Shown here in pieces: positions 48,827 through 60,889 of a stretch of 64,000 nt of DNA (positions are counted from its first letter, which is position 1; every line of letters begins with the position of its first letter). The translations under genes and the position numbers were made by a program. Below the pieces are notes generated by a model that was given only the letters and a program-made list of their open reading frames with translations, was not told where the DNA came from and searched no databases. The DNA is from Pogostemon cablin (taxonomy: Eukaryota > Streptophyta > Magnoliopsida > Lamiales > Lamiaceae), in the NCBI GenBank assembly GCA_023678885.1, contig CM043005.1, positions 8,546,314 through 8,610,313 on the forward strand. The letters are read 5' to 3'.

Positions 48827-48849
48827 TCTACAAAGCGGTAATCCGTTGC

Positions 48850-49532
48850 GACTCTCCGACGTTAAACATGAGCGCCTATTGGGGGCTTGCCCTTCTGTTT
48901 TATTGCTTTATTTCTTTCGTGTGAGTAAGAAATTTTTATATTTAAGGTGCTTATTATTCGGCAATTACATCTTTGCAAACTTAGTTTCAACTTACGTTTT
49001 TACTAAGTTTGGGGGGTGCGATGTACTTACCTCATTGAAGCACCAAGAATATAATATTTTCTTTGTAATGTTTGCTAGGGGAGTTGATTTTTTGCTGTAT
49101 ACTGAAACTTTAATCTGTTTTGATGTGTCGATTTTTTGCAATTTGCCTAGTGTTCAGTGGTGTTTCTAGTGTGTGGAGTCGATTACATAGTCAATTAATT
49201 CTTTCTTATAGTTCTCCTATTTTATTATTGATGAATCCTGTGATGATGAGTTTGTTTGAGCTTTGATGATAGAAAAAGGTAAAAGAGTGGCAAGACGAGT
49301 TCTACATTGAGGCTTTGACTCGAGGAGCTCGTGTATTCATTGAAGGAGAAATCAGGTGCCCTCGTTTCCTTTTTCTAATTTTTATATGTGCTTTTAATTC
49401 ATAGGAGCGGAAGGATTGTGTTTATGGTGGTGATCCATGTGAGCTTATATTGTTAAAATTATCTTTGAAATTCATATGCTCTTGAAATTGATGAAATAAG
49501 TGTACTTGAGTTATATTGTGGTATGAAGTTCT
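48850..49532 (+). other. Athila-type internal non-coding sequence before the Copia insertion
   Basis: No pol domain in any frame. It carries AAGTTTGGGGGGTGCGATG at 49006-49024, resembling the polypurine tract proper at 59020. The segment stops at GTTCT where the Copia inserted and resumes at 57907. Confidence 0.6.
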
Positions 49533-50919
49533 TGTTGGATTGTATACTAAAAGTCTAGCTTTTTGTATGAACAATATTATAACAATTAATTTGAAATGAG
49601 AATCATATGATCAAATGATTGCATCTTATAATTTATTTATATGTTCGATGCAATAGTCCACTTACTTTATATTATAGATAATATGTTGTGCGACAACACG
49701 CGGAAGATCATATTATCGGTTTCCTTATAAAGTATAAACAGATGCTCACAACTGAGATAGACGGGGACTCTCTATCGGGATGGTTGTAGTGTGGTTTGGT
49801 ATTAGCTTGTCTTGGCTATAGAATCACATTAGTGCACTTGTGTGTATTGAGCAGGACCGCTTGAGATCGTTCGACTTATACTGACTTATAGGAGAACTTG
49901 ATCTCAGTTATTATGGAAGTTCGTGCTCTTAATCCCTATACAATAACCTCGACACGTAGGGCAGTATGTATTTCTTTGATTCATCAATGGGTGAGATTTA
50001 CATGTAATTAAATCAACAAACTCGATGAGTTGGGAAGTAGTGCTGTCTCTATGGTGTGCTGTTGATTGTAGAAGGAATCCGTGTCCGTCATAGGTTGATG
50101 ATGTCCCCTTGAGGAGCTCATAAGGATTATCATGTAAACCCTGCAAGTGGAATTTATTCCGGCATGATAATGAGGTTGAGTGGTACTACTCTTGGATGAG
50201 ATATTAATTAATTGAGTTGTCAGTAACTTAAATTAATTAATGGACATTGTATATCTTAAACATGGGGAGACTAACGGGCTCATAATAAGAAGGAGCCCAA
50301 AATGTAATTTTGGGATTGGTACGGTTGTGCAGTAATAATATTTTAGTGGAATATATTATTATTATTGGACTTAAGTATAAGCTTTGGGCTAAGCTTGGAT
50401 ACTTAAGCCCAATGGAGGCCCAACCCAATTTCTCCTCCTGGTCCCTGCTGTAGCCCATGTATATAAGTCACCTCAGTTTGTTCTAAACCTAACTCTGCGC
50501 CTAACATACGAGAGAGAGAGTGAACAGCAGATTGAGTAGGTCTCGTAGATCGTCGCCCACACGACGTCGAGATCGGACTTGGGACATACAGCAGAAGACT
50601 GGAAGGTCGTTTGCTGCTGCAGTTCGTCATGTTCCAAAATTCATATAAAATCGTATAGTTCTTTGATTTTGATGTATTATATACTGATGGAAAGCCGTCG
50701 AATAGAGGATCGTCTGAGCATAAAGATCACTTAATTCCAACATCAGAAGAGGAACTTATGGCTATTCTCGTGGGACTACACAGACTGCCAGCGAGAATTC
50801 AACCTCTACATCAACCCTTGGTGAAAGGTAATGCGTTTCATGTTTACTTGCTTCCGCTGCTTGTTAGAAATACATGGAACCCTAACGGATCACGTTAACC
50901 AAATGATCGAGCGCCAACA
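49533..50919 (+). repeat. 5' LTR of the nested Copia
   Basis: 1387 bp; contains a long T/A-poor 3' half with GA repeat (50511-50520) and ends CCAACA directly before the primer site. Frames seen within it (for example 50237-50458 minus) recur in the 3' LTR and are not genes. Confidence 0.95.
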
Positions 50920-50921
50920 AT

Positions 50922-50933
50922 TGGTATCAGAGC
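50922..50933 (+). other. primer-binding site, initiator tRNA-Met type
   Basis: TGGTATCAGAGC two bases after the LTR end is the standard plant Copia primer site. Confidence 0.95.
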
Positions 50934-51224
50934 TTCGGTTTCGTGGTGAAGCGTGACACGTTAGGCTAGGGTTTATGTGATTAATTTTTCGGAATTAGGA
51001 TCACATGTTTAGGGTTTTGGTTTTATTGCGCAAACCATGAATATCCCTATGTGATATATACCCTGTATCATATCTATTCGTCCATGGTTGTGTGTGAGAG
51101 GATTCGACGAAAACTGTTCGTCAATTTCACATGCAAGGAAGAAAAAGAGGGCAAAAATTGAATCACGTTTTTGAGAGAAAATCCAGCGCAGTGATATTGC
51201 AGAGGCAATAACCGGAGTTTCAAC

Positions 51225-51840
51225 GGTCGGATTGAGCTGTAATTTGGTCAGCACGTTCAGATCTTGTGGATGTACATTCTGAACGGTGAAGATCGAATTT
51301 GGAGCTTTTTCGTGCTAGGATTACGCTGAAAACAGAAGCAGATTTTTGGGTGATTCTGTTTTGCGCAGTCGAGGGAAAAGAGCCGTTTCTCACAAACTAA
51401 CCGTGAGATCGAGCTGTAATTTGGTCAGCACGTTCAGACCTTATGGATGTACATTCTGAACGGTGGAGATCGAATTTGGAGCTTTTTCTTGCTGGTATTA
51501 CGCTGAAAACAGAAGCAGATATTTGGGCGATTCTGTTTTGCGCAGTCGGGGAAAAGAGCCGTTTCTATCAAAATATCCGTTGGATCGGGCTGTAATTTGG
51601 TCCGAACGTTCATACCTTGTGTATGTAAATTCTGAACGGTGGAGATCGAATTTTGAGCTTGTTATTGCTGGGATTACGCTGAAAACAGAAGCAGATCTTT
51701 GGGCGATTCTGTTTTGCGCAGTCGAGGGAAAAGAGCCGTTTCTCACAAAATAACCGTTGGATCGACCTGTAATTTAGACAGCATGTTCAAGACTTACAGT
51801 AATAGATTTTGGACGGTGGAGATTGGATTCTGAGAGTTTT
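51225..51840. repeat. ~176-bp tandem repeat inside the Copia leader
   Basis: Three full and one partial copies, marked by ATTACGCTGAAAACAGAAGC at ~51320, 51498 and 51673, with GATCGAATTTGGAGC, CTGTTTTGCGCAGTCG and AGAGCCGTTTCTC in each. Short open frames (51463-51753) arise from the repeat itself and lack gag motifs. Confidence 0.88.
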
Positions 51841-52094
51841 GCAGTTTCGAACTACGAACGACAGTTGGTGTAGTTTGGTGTTGCGCGTTGGGCTGAACTT
51901 GGTTTCATGCAAGTAGGCCCTTGGACGAGCGACAGTCCGGGCGAGGGGCGCTCGTCAAGGCACTTGGAGCGCTCCCTGACACGATTGGCGGTGGGATATG
52001 GCGATGGACGTCTTGGGGCACAAGCAATCCTGCTTGTTGCGTAAGGCATCGATTCCACAGTAGGAGTGTCGGACAAGACTAAAATTTAGAGGCG

Positions 52095-52530
52095 TTTTTA
52101 TTCCTAATATATATAACTGTCATAATTGATTTAATTGTCTATTATTGTTATATATATATGGATGCCTGATCTCTATGATTTATTGTCTTATATAGAAGCA
52201 TGCTAGATTGCGTATTATATTTGGTATATTATATGCATGTATTGCTAGAGTGTTGGATAAGACATCCAATTTTAGGAAAACTAATTCCTAATATATAACT
52301 GCCATAATAGATTGTATATTATTGTTATATATGGATGTCGAATTAATTCCTAATATATGACTGCTATAATTGATTTAATAATCTATTATTGTCATATATG
52401 GATGTCGAATTAATTCCTAATATATAACTGCTATAATTAATTGTCTATTATTGTTATATATGGATGTTGAATTAATTCCTAATATATAACTGACATAATT
52501 GATTTAATTATCTATTATTGTTGTATATGG
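52095..52530. repeat. ~65-bp tandem repeat inside the Copia
   Basis: Units with AATTCCTAATATATAACTG, ATAATTGATTTAATTATCTATTATTG and TATATATGGATGTCG recur at about 52100, 52285, 52350, 52410 and 52470; looser copies return at 52780-52840. Confidence 0.85.
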
Positions 52531-52534
52531 TTGC

Positions 52535-52750
52535 TCGTCGATATCGATGATTTCGATAATCTAGACGATATCGACGATCGATATCGATAGTTTTGGAATG
52601 TTGATAATCTTGATATTTTTCGAATATTTGATAATCTAATCGATATCGATGATTTTGATAATCTGGACGACATCGACGGTCGATATCGATGGTTTCGAAA
52701 ATTGGACAATCTGGAAATTTCAAAATTTTGATAGTGTGGAAGTCTTTGCT
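52535..52750. repeat. GATATCGATGAT-rich short repeat inside the Copia
   Basis: CGATATCGATGATTTTGATAATCT words recur with spacings of ~20-55 bases. The near-palindromic ATATCGAT core leaves both strands partly open, explaining the Tyr/Arg/Ser-rich minus-strand frames. Confidence 0.8.
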
Positions 52751-52959
52751 GATATTCGTGCCTGATGGCGAACAATCGAATTCGCTGATATATAACTGTT
52801 AATGATTGATTTAATTATTAATTATTGTTATATATGTATGCATGACTCTCTGGGATTTACTGCCTCATGTGCCGTGATAGGAGCATGCTAGAATTGCGTA
52901 TTTTATTTTATGAATATTATATGCATGTAAAAACCCTCAGTTTTAAATAACTAAGTGGG

Positions 52960-53350
52960 AGAGGGGATTGGTAATTAATTCCCGCGGCCTCCATTATTGG
53001 TTTGTTAGCAATGTGAATAAACTTGCGCGTCGGCATTAGAGCCTTCCTCCCCATCGGATGAGTTTATTCATGGATATTGCTGGAACAGGCTTCTTTAAAA
53101 TTATGTTTGTAATGTGATGCACATGAACTTGCGCGTTGGCTTAGACCTTCCTCCCTATCGGATGAGTTCATGTGCGGATCACTGTAGAGACTTATAATTG
53201 ATGACTGTAGGAAGTTATCCGAGCGCGTGTGTACTTCTCCATCTGTAAGGCACATAAGCTTGGGCCGCTGACTTGGGGTCAAATAATGGTGTACACTTAG
53301 ATGTGAATAATAAGTATCCTCCCCATCGGAGTCACTGCTTTTATTTGCAT
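52960..53350. repeat. direct repeat with CTTCCTCCCCATCGGATGAG
   Basis: Three copies (about 53025, 53110 and 53300) of a unit with AACTTGCGCGTYGGC and CCTCCCYATCGGATGAGTT, the last one diverged. Non-coding, within the Copia interior. Confidence 0.75.
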
Positions 53351-54540
53351 GGCTAAAGAGGAACCGACTATTAATTATTTTGTCATGAGGTTAGGTTGAC
53401 AAATGAAATTAATGGGTAAAACCTTCTCTTGTAAATGTTCGGGTTTGTAAACGTCCACACTATCGTGGCTTGCAGACTCACGGTGCTTGAGATGTCGGTG
53501 AATTTTAATTTTATATTATTTTGAGGGAATCAATATAAAAGGATAAAATTCGAAGATTTGATCGGTGTATTTATTTATGATTCTTTGTAATTTCAAATTG
53601 TTTTATCTCGCTTATTGTTGACTAAAAGAAATTATATTTACTGGTCCAAAATTAGATGATTAGAAAAGAATCTTGGTTTTGAATTTTACTGCTTAAGAAA
53701 ATACATGTGTGTTCTCACAATGGACGTCTCATGATGCCTATTAAAGTCTCTAGTGAAGAGATGAGAGGTTCATAGAAATATGATTGTCTCATGTAACTCT
53801 TCGGATACTTGAGTAAGTTAAAAGGCAGAATATCATGATTTAATTTGATGAATGAATTGGGAAAGCATGGAGTATAAATTGAAGGGAATCCTAGATCAAT
53901 TTATTTCTTTGTGAATTACCTAGATGTTTTTGAGTAAGTTCCACCTGAATTACAATAGGATGTATATGGTGGAAAACTTCTGGCAAAACATGTGGCAAAG
54001 GAAAGCCATTTTCATCATAATGTGAACAAGTTTTATATCTTATTCACTAGTTGTTTAAAACATGATTAGTGATGGCATTTACTGACACGAAGTGTGTAGA
54101 TACTGGAATCACTAAATGTTTATTACTAAGTGAGGATAAGATTGTTATGACATGGGTAAAACTACAAGAGTAGTGGCTATTGCAGTGGGAGTTGTTTATT
54201 TATCTTACGATATGAATAAACGTTTGATTTTATGAAATTGTCTTTACGTACATTTTCATAGAAAGAATTTGATTTCGGTTTCTATGCATTAATAGATGGA
54301 TACTCCATTTCATTTAAATGACATGGTCATTAAAATGAATGATAGAGTTGTAATCTGTTATGGTACGTTGGTGAACAATTTGTACACTCTTAAATCATGT
54401 TTATTCCCTGGATGCGACAAATAGTAATTAATAATGAGTCTTCTAATCTAGTAAGAGAAAGGTACCTTCGGAAATGAATTTCCCACCTTAATGGTGTGAC
54501 GAATAGAAGGAATAGCACTCTTATGGTAGTGATTAGATAG

Positions 54541-54960
54541 ATGATGAATTATTTGGAATTACTAAATTCATTTTATGGATATGCCCTAGGAACAGTAATT
54601 CGTAAGAATGTTTATCTGTTTGTGGGATATCCTAGAAAAATGAAGGATGATTTATTTAGTCCACAAGATCGAAGAGTGATTGTTAACATAAACACTAGAT
54701 TTTTGGAAAAGGACTATGTAATAAATCAAATACCCATGTATAAGTTGTTCTAAAGGAAGTGAGAGGAAAACACGAAGTATTAGTACCAAGTGTACAAGAG
54801 GATATACCACAAGGTAAACTGCGACGCGTGTCACATCTGATATACAATTGCGTGTAGTGTCTTCTCGTAGTGGGAAGGTTGTTCTAACACCTGATAGATA
54901 TATGTTTTGGGAGAGTCGTGAGACTTGGTCCCTAGTAAACATGGAGTTAACCCACGGATA
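54541..54960 (+). pseudogene. Copia integrase C-terminal remnant
   Basis: A 70-codon frame reading NSFYGYALGTVIRKN, then FVGYPRKMKDDLFSPQD and VNINTRFLEKDYV matches the GYP..K....F..P....V...ARFLE signature at the end of plant Copia integrases. After a TAA the sequence continues in other frames with the variable linker before reverse transcriptase. The catalytic core upstream (DDE region) is not recognisable. Confidence 0.8.
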
Positions 54961-55149
54961 CGATGAAGCACTACAAGTTAGAAATGCCTAAATCTTAACA
55001 AATTGCAATAAATGTTGAAATAGAATCAATAGATTCTAAATAAGATCTGGATGATTGTAGAACCACGGATGGTGTGAAAACCATTGGAAGTGGTCATACA
55101 AAATAAAAGAGGATCATACGGTAAGGTGAAAACCTTATAAGTAAAGCTT

Positions 55150-55760
55150 GTTGGGAAAAGGTATACTCAGAAAGAAAGGGTTCGATTATGAGAAAACCTG
55201 TTCGCCAGTAGCTATGCTTATGTTGATCCGGACTCTTTTATCTGTTGCTACTCATATGAAATATGAGGGATAGCAAATAGATGTAGAGACAGCTTTCCTG
55301 ATTGGAAGTCTTAAGGGAAACATCTATGTGAAGCAACCAGAGTGATTCATTGCAAAGAGCTAAGAGCATTGTGATAGTGAGCTTAAAAGTGTCCATTAAT
55401 GGACTAAATCAAGCTTCAAAATCATGAAACATCCGTTTTGATGAGGTAATCCAGTGACATGGATCTAATCAATGATCGGATGGGTCTTGTGTATTGAAAA
55501 GAGTGATGGAAACGTGGTGGTATTACTTGTACTATACATAGATATTATCTTGCTCATTGGAGACAATGAAAGAGTATTATCGGGCGTATGGGGTATGGTT
55601 AATAAAGCGGTATAAGATGAAGGACTTAAGAGGAGCAAAAATATCCTTTTGATCACGGTAATACGGATCACAAGAAAAGGATGTTATGCTTATCTCAAGC
55701 TTCATGAAATGATACAATCCTTACTCGTTTTAGCATGTGACTTTATCTAAGGAAATGTGT
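55150..55760 (+). pseudogene. Copia reverse transcriptase remnant
   Basis: FDYEKTFSPVAMLMLIRTLL followed by the D.ETAFLIG..KGNIYVKQPE motif is the N-terminal half of a Copia reverse transcriptase, and further on LVLYIDIILLIGDNE corresponds to the YVDD-type catalytic region. Several stops and at least two frame changes (near 55270, 55345 and 55470) rule out function. Confidence 0.82.
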
Positions 55761-55929
55761 CTTGAGACACAAAAGAAAGATAAAGGAGATAAAAGCAGTT
55801 CCTTATGCTTCGATAAATGAGGAAGCCTAATCTAAGGAATGCTATACATGAGTATGGATATCTGTTTTGCTAAATGCATGAACAGTGGGTATCAACGTAA
55901 CCTGGAACAAGAATGATGAGCTGTGGTAA

Positions 55930-56450
55930 GACATATATGAAGTGCCTGAGAAGGACTGAAAATTATATGTAAGCTTACTGGACAGATTCACTGCTTCTTG
56001 TGGATTACGTAGATTCAGATTTTTTAGTCAGATTGGACGGCAGTAAATCCACCTCAAGGTTATGTGTTTAATTTTAGGAAGTTGAGTCATAATGTGGAGG
56101 AGTGTTATATAGAAATGTATTTCAGACTTCGGACTCCATATGGAAAGATGATAAATTGGAGCCTATGAGGCAACCAATGTATCTGTATGACTCTAGAAAC
56201 TTCATGATGGACTTTGATGTGATTCTAAGTTTGCCCAAGGTTATCACAATTTATATTGATGATATTGGTGCAGTTGCAAACTTGAAGGAATCACAAGTCC
56301 ATAAGGCAATTAAACACATGGAGCGCAAGTACCACCTGTTACGAGAAATCGTATGATGAGGGGAAGGTTGTTGTTGCCTAGATTGCATCGGATGATGACC
56401 TAGTAAATCCATTTACAAGGACATTCAGGCGAGAGCTTTTAATGGTCGTG
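55930..56450 (+). pseudogene. Copia RNase H remnant
   Basis: The frame 56102-56356 contains DDIGAVANLKESQVHKAIKH then MERKYHLLREIV, the conserved C-terminal part of Copia RNase H (cD..GA.A.....H...KHI...YH..RE.V), followed in other frames by DLVNPFTRTF. Stops occur upstream and downstream. Confidence 0.82.
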
Positions 56451-56519
56451 TAGTGGGAGTGGGAATCAGATGTATGGCAGAAGACATGACAGCATAGTCT
56501 TTTAGTATAAGTGGGAGAT

Positions 56520-57906
56520 TGTTGGATTGTATACTAAAAGTCTAGCTTTTTGTATGAACAATATTATAACAATTAATTTGAAATGAGAATCATATGATCA
56601 AATGATTGCATCTTATAATTTATTTATATGTTCGATGCAATAGTCCACTTACTTTATATTGTAGATAATATGTTGTGCGACAACACGCGGAAGATCATAT
56701 TATCGGTTTCCTTATAAAGTATAAACAGATGCTCACAACTGAGATAGATGGGGACTCTCTATCGGGATGGTTGTAGTGTGGTTTGGTATTAGCTTGTCTT
56801 GGCTATAGAATCACATTAGTGCACTTGTGTGTATTGAGCAGGACCGCTTGAGATCGTTCGACTTATACTGACTTATAGGAGAACTTGATCTCAGTTATTA
56901 TGGAAGTTCGTGCTCTTAATCCCTATACAATAACCTCGACACGTAGGGCAGTATGTATTTCTTTGATTCATCAATGGGTGAGATTTACATGTAATTAAAT
57001 CAACAAACTCGATGAGTTGGGAAGTAGTGCTGTCTCTATGGTGTGCTGTTGATTGTAGAAGGAATCCGTGTCCGTCATAGGTTGATGATGTCCCCTTGAG
57101 GAGCTCATAAGGATTATCATGTAAACCCTGCAGGTGGAATTTATTCCGGCATGATAATGAGGTTGAGTGGTACTACTCTTGGATGAGATATTAATTAATT
57201 GAGTTGTCAGTAACTTAAATTAATTAATGGACATTGTATATCTTAAACATGGGGAGACTAACGGGCTCATAATAAGAAGGAGCCCAAAATGTAATTTTGG
57301 GATTGGTACGGTAGTGCAGTAATAATATTTTAGTGGAATATATTATTATTATTGGACTTAAGTATAAGCTTTGGGCTAAGCTTGGATACTTAAGCCCAAT
57401 GGAGGCCCAACCCAATTTCTCCTCCTGGTCCCTGCTGTAGCCCATGTATATAAGTCACCTCAATTTGTTCTAAACCTAACTCTGCGCCTAACATACGAGA
57501 GAGAGAGTGAACAGCAGATTGAGTAGGTCTCGTAGATCGTCGCCCACACGACGTCGAGATCGGACTTGGGACATACAGCAGAAGACCGGAAGGTCGTTTG
57601 CTGCTGCAGTTCGTCATGTTCCAAAATTCATATAAAATCGTACAGTTCTTCGATTTTGATGTATTATATACTGATGGAAAGCCGTTGAAGAGAGGATCGT
57701 CTGAGCATAAAGATCACTTAATTCCGACATCAGAAAAGGAACTTATGGCTATTCTCGTGGGACTGCACAGACTGCCAGCGAGAATTCAACCTCTACATCA
57801 ACCCTTGGTGAAAGGTAATGCGTTTCATGTTTACTTGCTTCCGCTGCTTGTTAGAAATACATGGAACCCTAACGGATCACGTTAACCAAATGATCGAGCG
57901 CCAACA
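56520..57906 (+). repeat. 3' LTR of the nested Copia
   Basis: Same length as the 5' LTR. Differences I counted include GTAG/ATAG at 56660, T/C at 56750, G/A at 57133 and a cluster near 57650-57770. Confidence 0.95.
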
Positions 57907-57911
57907 GTTCT

Positions 57912-59030
57912 ATGTGTACTTGTGGGATATTGCTTACCATGAAAAGTGCTCTGTTACTTGTTAAAAACCTATGTGAGATTTTGAGCCTCGTTGATCATGT
58001 ACATAATCACATGATATTTCTTTTCTGGTGAGTATCGTTCTTGTGCGTGTATTCTAGAACTTGCCTTGAGTCTCCTTGAATATTCAAGATTAGTCTAGCG
58101 GATTATGGAAATAATATTAGGCCATCTTTGATATTTAACCCGTATTTTCCCATATACTTTACCTGAATTCATTATATCCCTAGTCAGCCCATTTGAGCCT
58201 TTTTAAATCCATTCTTTTGATAGCCAATAAAGCTTAATTGAAGAGAGTGGTGATTTGAGGAATGATAAGGATAATGAAAGAAGAGTCTTAAGGATGAAAA
58301 AGAAATTCATGGAGTAGTGCTTAAATCTAGTACTTCATGGAATCAAACATCCTAGGGTAGTGCTTAAATCTAGTACCCTATGGAGGATGTGAGAGGTAGT
58401 GCCCGAAACTGGTACCTCAAGAGAAAAGTGAAAAAAAAGGTGAAGAAAGGGGTATGATGGAGTTGAAGAGCAAGAAAAAAATATGTTGTGCTTGAAGGAG
58501 AAAGATGAAAGAGTATTGTGCTTAATTGTAGTGATGAGGAAGAATGAAAGATCGAGAGAGACTGCAGCTTTATTGGTCCGAATTTTGAGTCACTTATCCA
58601 TATATTTCCCACCTATTCCAAAGAGCCTACAGTACAACCTAATAAAATACCTTTTTGATCCACGATTTACTATCTACAAGTAAAAGGAGAGTTGAGACAA
58701 TAGGCAAGCTTATGGTTACGCATGCACTTGAATTGAATTTGAGTGTAAACACCTTATCCTATAAGTGTAAATCTTTTACACTTGAGTGCAAATGATATAT
58801 ACTTCCCGTGAGAGCATGTCAATGGAGCATTTGAATTGGTGGTGATTGTCTTAACTTGTATGCTATGAATTGATTATTACATATAATTAGAGTTGCATGA
58901 CCTAAGTTGAGGACAACTGTATTGTGAATGGGGTATTTGTTATAGTCCTTGTTTCCCCGCTAATTTTCTTACTCTTTTCTTTATTTTTATTTAGTTGCCT
59001 CGGGACGAGCAACGGGTAAGTTTGGGGGAT
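57912..59030 (+). other. Athila-type internal non-coding sequence after the Copia insertion
   Basis: No protein domain. GTAGTGCTTAAATCTAGTAC recurs three times between 58313 and 58420 at ~45-base spacing. GTTTGGGGGA at 59020-59029 directly before the 3' LTR is the polypurine tract for plus-strand priming. Confidence 0.7.
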
Positions 59031-60889
59031 TGATGAGAGTGAAAATAAGTGTATTTTAATATCCAATTTAACACATTTTTGATTGATATTGTAGTCTTAT
59101 ATGAGCACAAGTGTCTTATATTTGATATATGTGAGAATTATGTGCACTTGAGGTGTTTTGTTGTATTTTAGGTAGAAAAAGGATCAAAAGAGCCAAGTTT
59201 GAGAAAAGGTACAATTTGTGCAAGAATGCTGATAAACGCACGTCCAACTTTTGTAATTATTCTGTATTGATGTGGAGCTCTGAATTGGATTTGTGATATA
59301 TGGTTGGAAAGTACAGAAGATAGGGTCGTTTTGATGTAAAGAACATCCCAATCAAATTCCGAACGAGAAAGTTATGAGCAAAGTGGTGACATCGCGCGAG
59401 CTATGCCGAACAGAACTGATGTGCTACTTTCCATGGCTTGTTACAGATTCAATTCTTGGAGTTTTGATGATATCTTTATATTCAGAGAAAGCCAAGGAAA
59501 AGAAGATCATGTGAGCACAAAAATCACTCAAATTGGAGGTCGGACGAGGAAGTTATGCTCAGAATCGTGAAGTCGCGCAGCTGTTGGCGAGAATTTCTGA
59601 GAATTTCCGAAAACTACCTTATTTATCCGGATCTCTTTTACGAAATTTAACGCATGTCTCTTACCAAATTTGACATATGCCTAAATTTGGGTCCTTTCCA
59701 AGACCTACAAGGAGAGCTCACAAGTATAAAAAGGGGTGTAGATCACATCATAAAAAAAGAAAAAAATCATAGAGATACAAGAGAGAAGAAGAGAGGCCAC
59801 AACATACAACACCCCACAAGGGGGGATCACCCCCCAACCATCATCCTTTTCTTCATCCATCCATCACTTTAAAGATTCGTTTGTGGAATCAAGAGGAGAA
59901 CCAAGAGGAGGATTCAAGAGCGAGAAGGACGCGATGACGCCACATCTAGGGTTTATTCGTTTCCTAATTTATCTTGTATTTTTCGGACATCCGGGTAAGA
60001 TCTATCCAACACCCATTTGTGTTTCCTACAACACCATGGGCTAGAGCCTTTTTGGTAGAACTAGGGTTGTGAAGGTTTTATTTAGTTAATTGAACTTCCA
60101 TGTGTATACTCCGTACAACACTACTTGTGGTTTATTTTATATAAGATTGTGTTTTTTTAATCCATACTCATAGTCGTTTTGTGCATCAATAATCGTTGTG
60201 TAGAGTCTGAATACATAACATGGTTATTGGTTGAGTGCGTTCACTGTTGAGCAGGATTTCATGTTATGATTCTAAGTGAGGGGACTCCGAAGCTTCATTA
60301 GAACTATCATATATGAATACTTATTAATTGAATTGAATTCGGGTTAATAAGTAGGATAAAGAGGATAATTTTATAGTACCTATAAAGGAAGATCATATCG
60401 GGTTAGAGTACCAATCCTAGGGGGAAATAATTGATACTGATAGTACCTAGAAAGGGGGGTGAAATTATATCTCTTGCTCCGAGGTTATTCACACGTGTTA
60501 CACGCATGTTTACTTGTGTCTATAGAGTAGATATGCATGGTTTAGTGATGCGTCCATATTCCACAAGGCAGAGTCGGACATTGACACATGGAAGGGAAGT
60601 TAATGAGTAAAACTGGATTATCCTAGAGCTACCTATTCTCCTACTTGATCCACTTTCGTATTCTTCGAGTGGTACTTTATTTTATTTGTTATTTTAATTA
60701 CTTGTTTATTAGTTTAATCATCATAAACCTCAAACTTAATTACCAACTTGTCTTAATTAATTTAGTTAATAATTAAATTGATAATACGCCGTCCTTTGGG
60801 TTCGATATTCACTTGGTCGCTTGCTTAAGCTGCAATTGATATCCTTAATACTTGGAGATTAATTTTGCATGCAAAGAAAACGCGCATCA
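59031..60889 (+). repeat. 3' LTR of the Athila-type element
   Basis: 1859 bp, TGATGAGAG...CGCGCATCA. It keeps the ~42-bp segment missing from the 5' LTR, which probably reflects a deletion in the 5' copy. Confidence 0.92.

Larger units (their letters stand above)
49533..57906 (+). mobile_element. Copia LTR retrotransposon, young but defective
   Basis: Both LTRs are 1387 bp (49533-50919 and 56520-57906), TGTTGG...CCAACA, with about 13 substitutions and no indels by my eye count (about 1%). A perfect 5-base duplication GTTCT flanks it (49528-49532, 57907-57911). TGGTATCAGAGC (50922-50933), complementary to initiator tRNA-Met, is the primer site; AAGTGGGAGA at 56509-56518 is the polypurine tract. 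The 5.6-kb interior has tandem repeats where gag should be, then integrase, reverse transcriptase and RNase H remnants full of stops. It is inserted in the Athila-type element in the same orientation. Confidence 0.95.
44782..60889 (+). mobile_element. Athila-type gag-only LTR retrotransposon (interrupted)
   Basis: Ty3-like element with LTRs of 1817 and 1859 bp, TGATG...CATCA ends and a perfect 5-base duplication GGGAC (44777-44781 and 60890-60894). Six bases after the 5' LTR lies TGGCGCCGTTGCCGGGGA, complementary to the 3' end of tRNA-Asp, the primer used by Athila elements. The only protein relic is Athila-like Gag; protease, reverse transcriptase, RNase H and integrase are missing, giving about 7.7 kb without the nested Copia. 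Such gag-only terminal-repeat elements are described as non-autonomous (TR-GAG). Confidence 0.92.

Noticed and set aside
50237..50630. Minus-strand frames repeated at 57224-57617
   Set aside because: They lie in the Copia LTRs and recur only because the LTR is duplicated; no protein motif.
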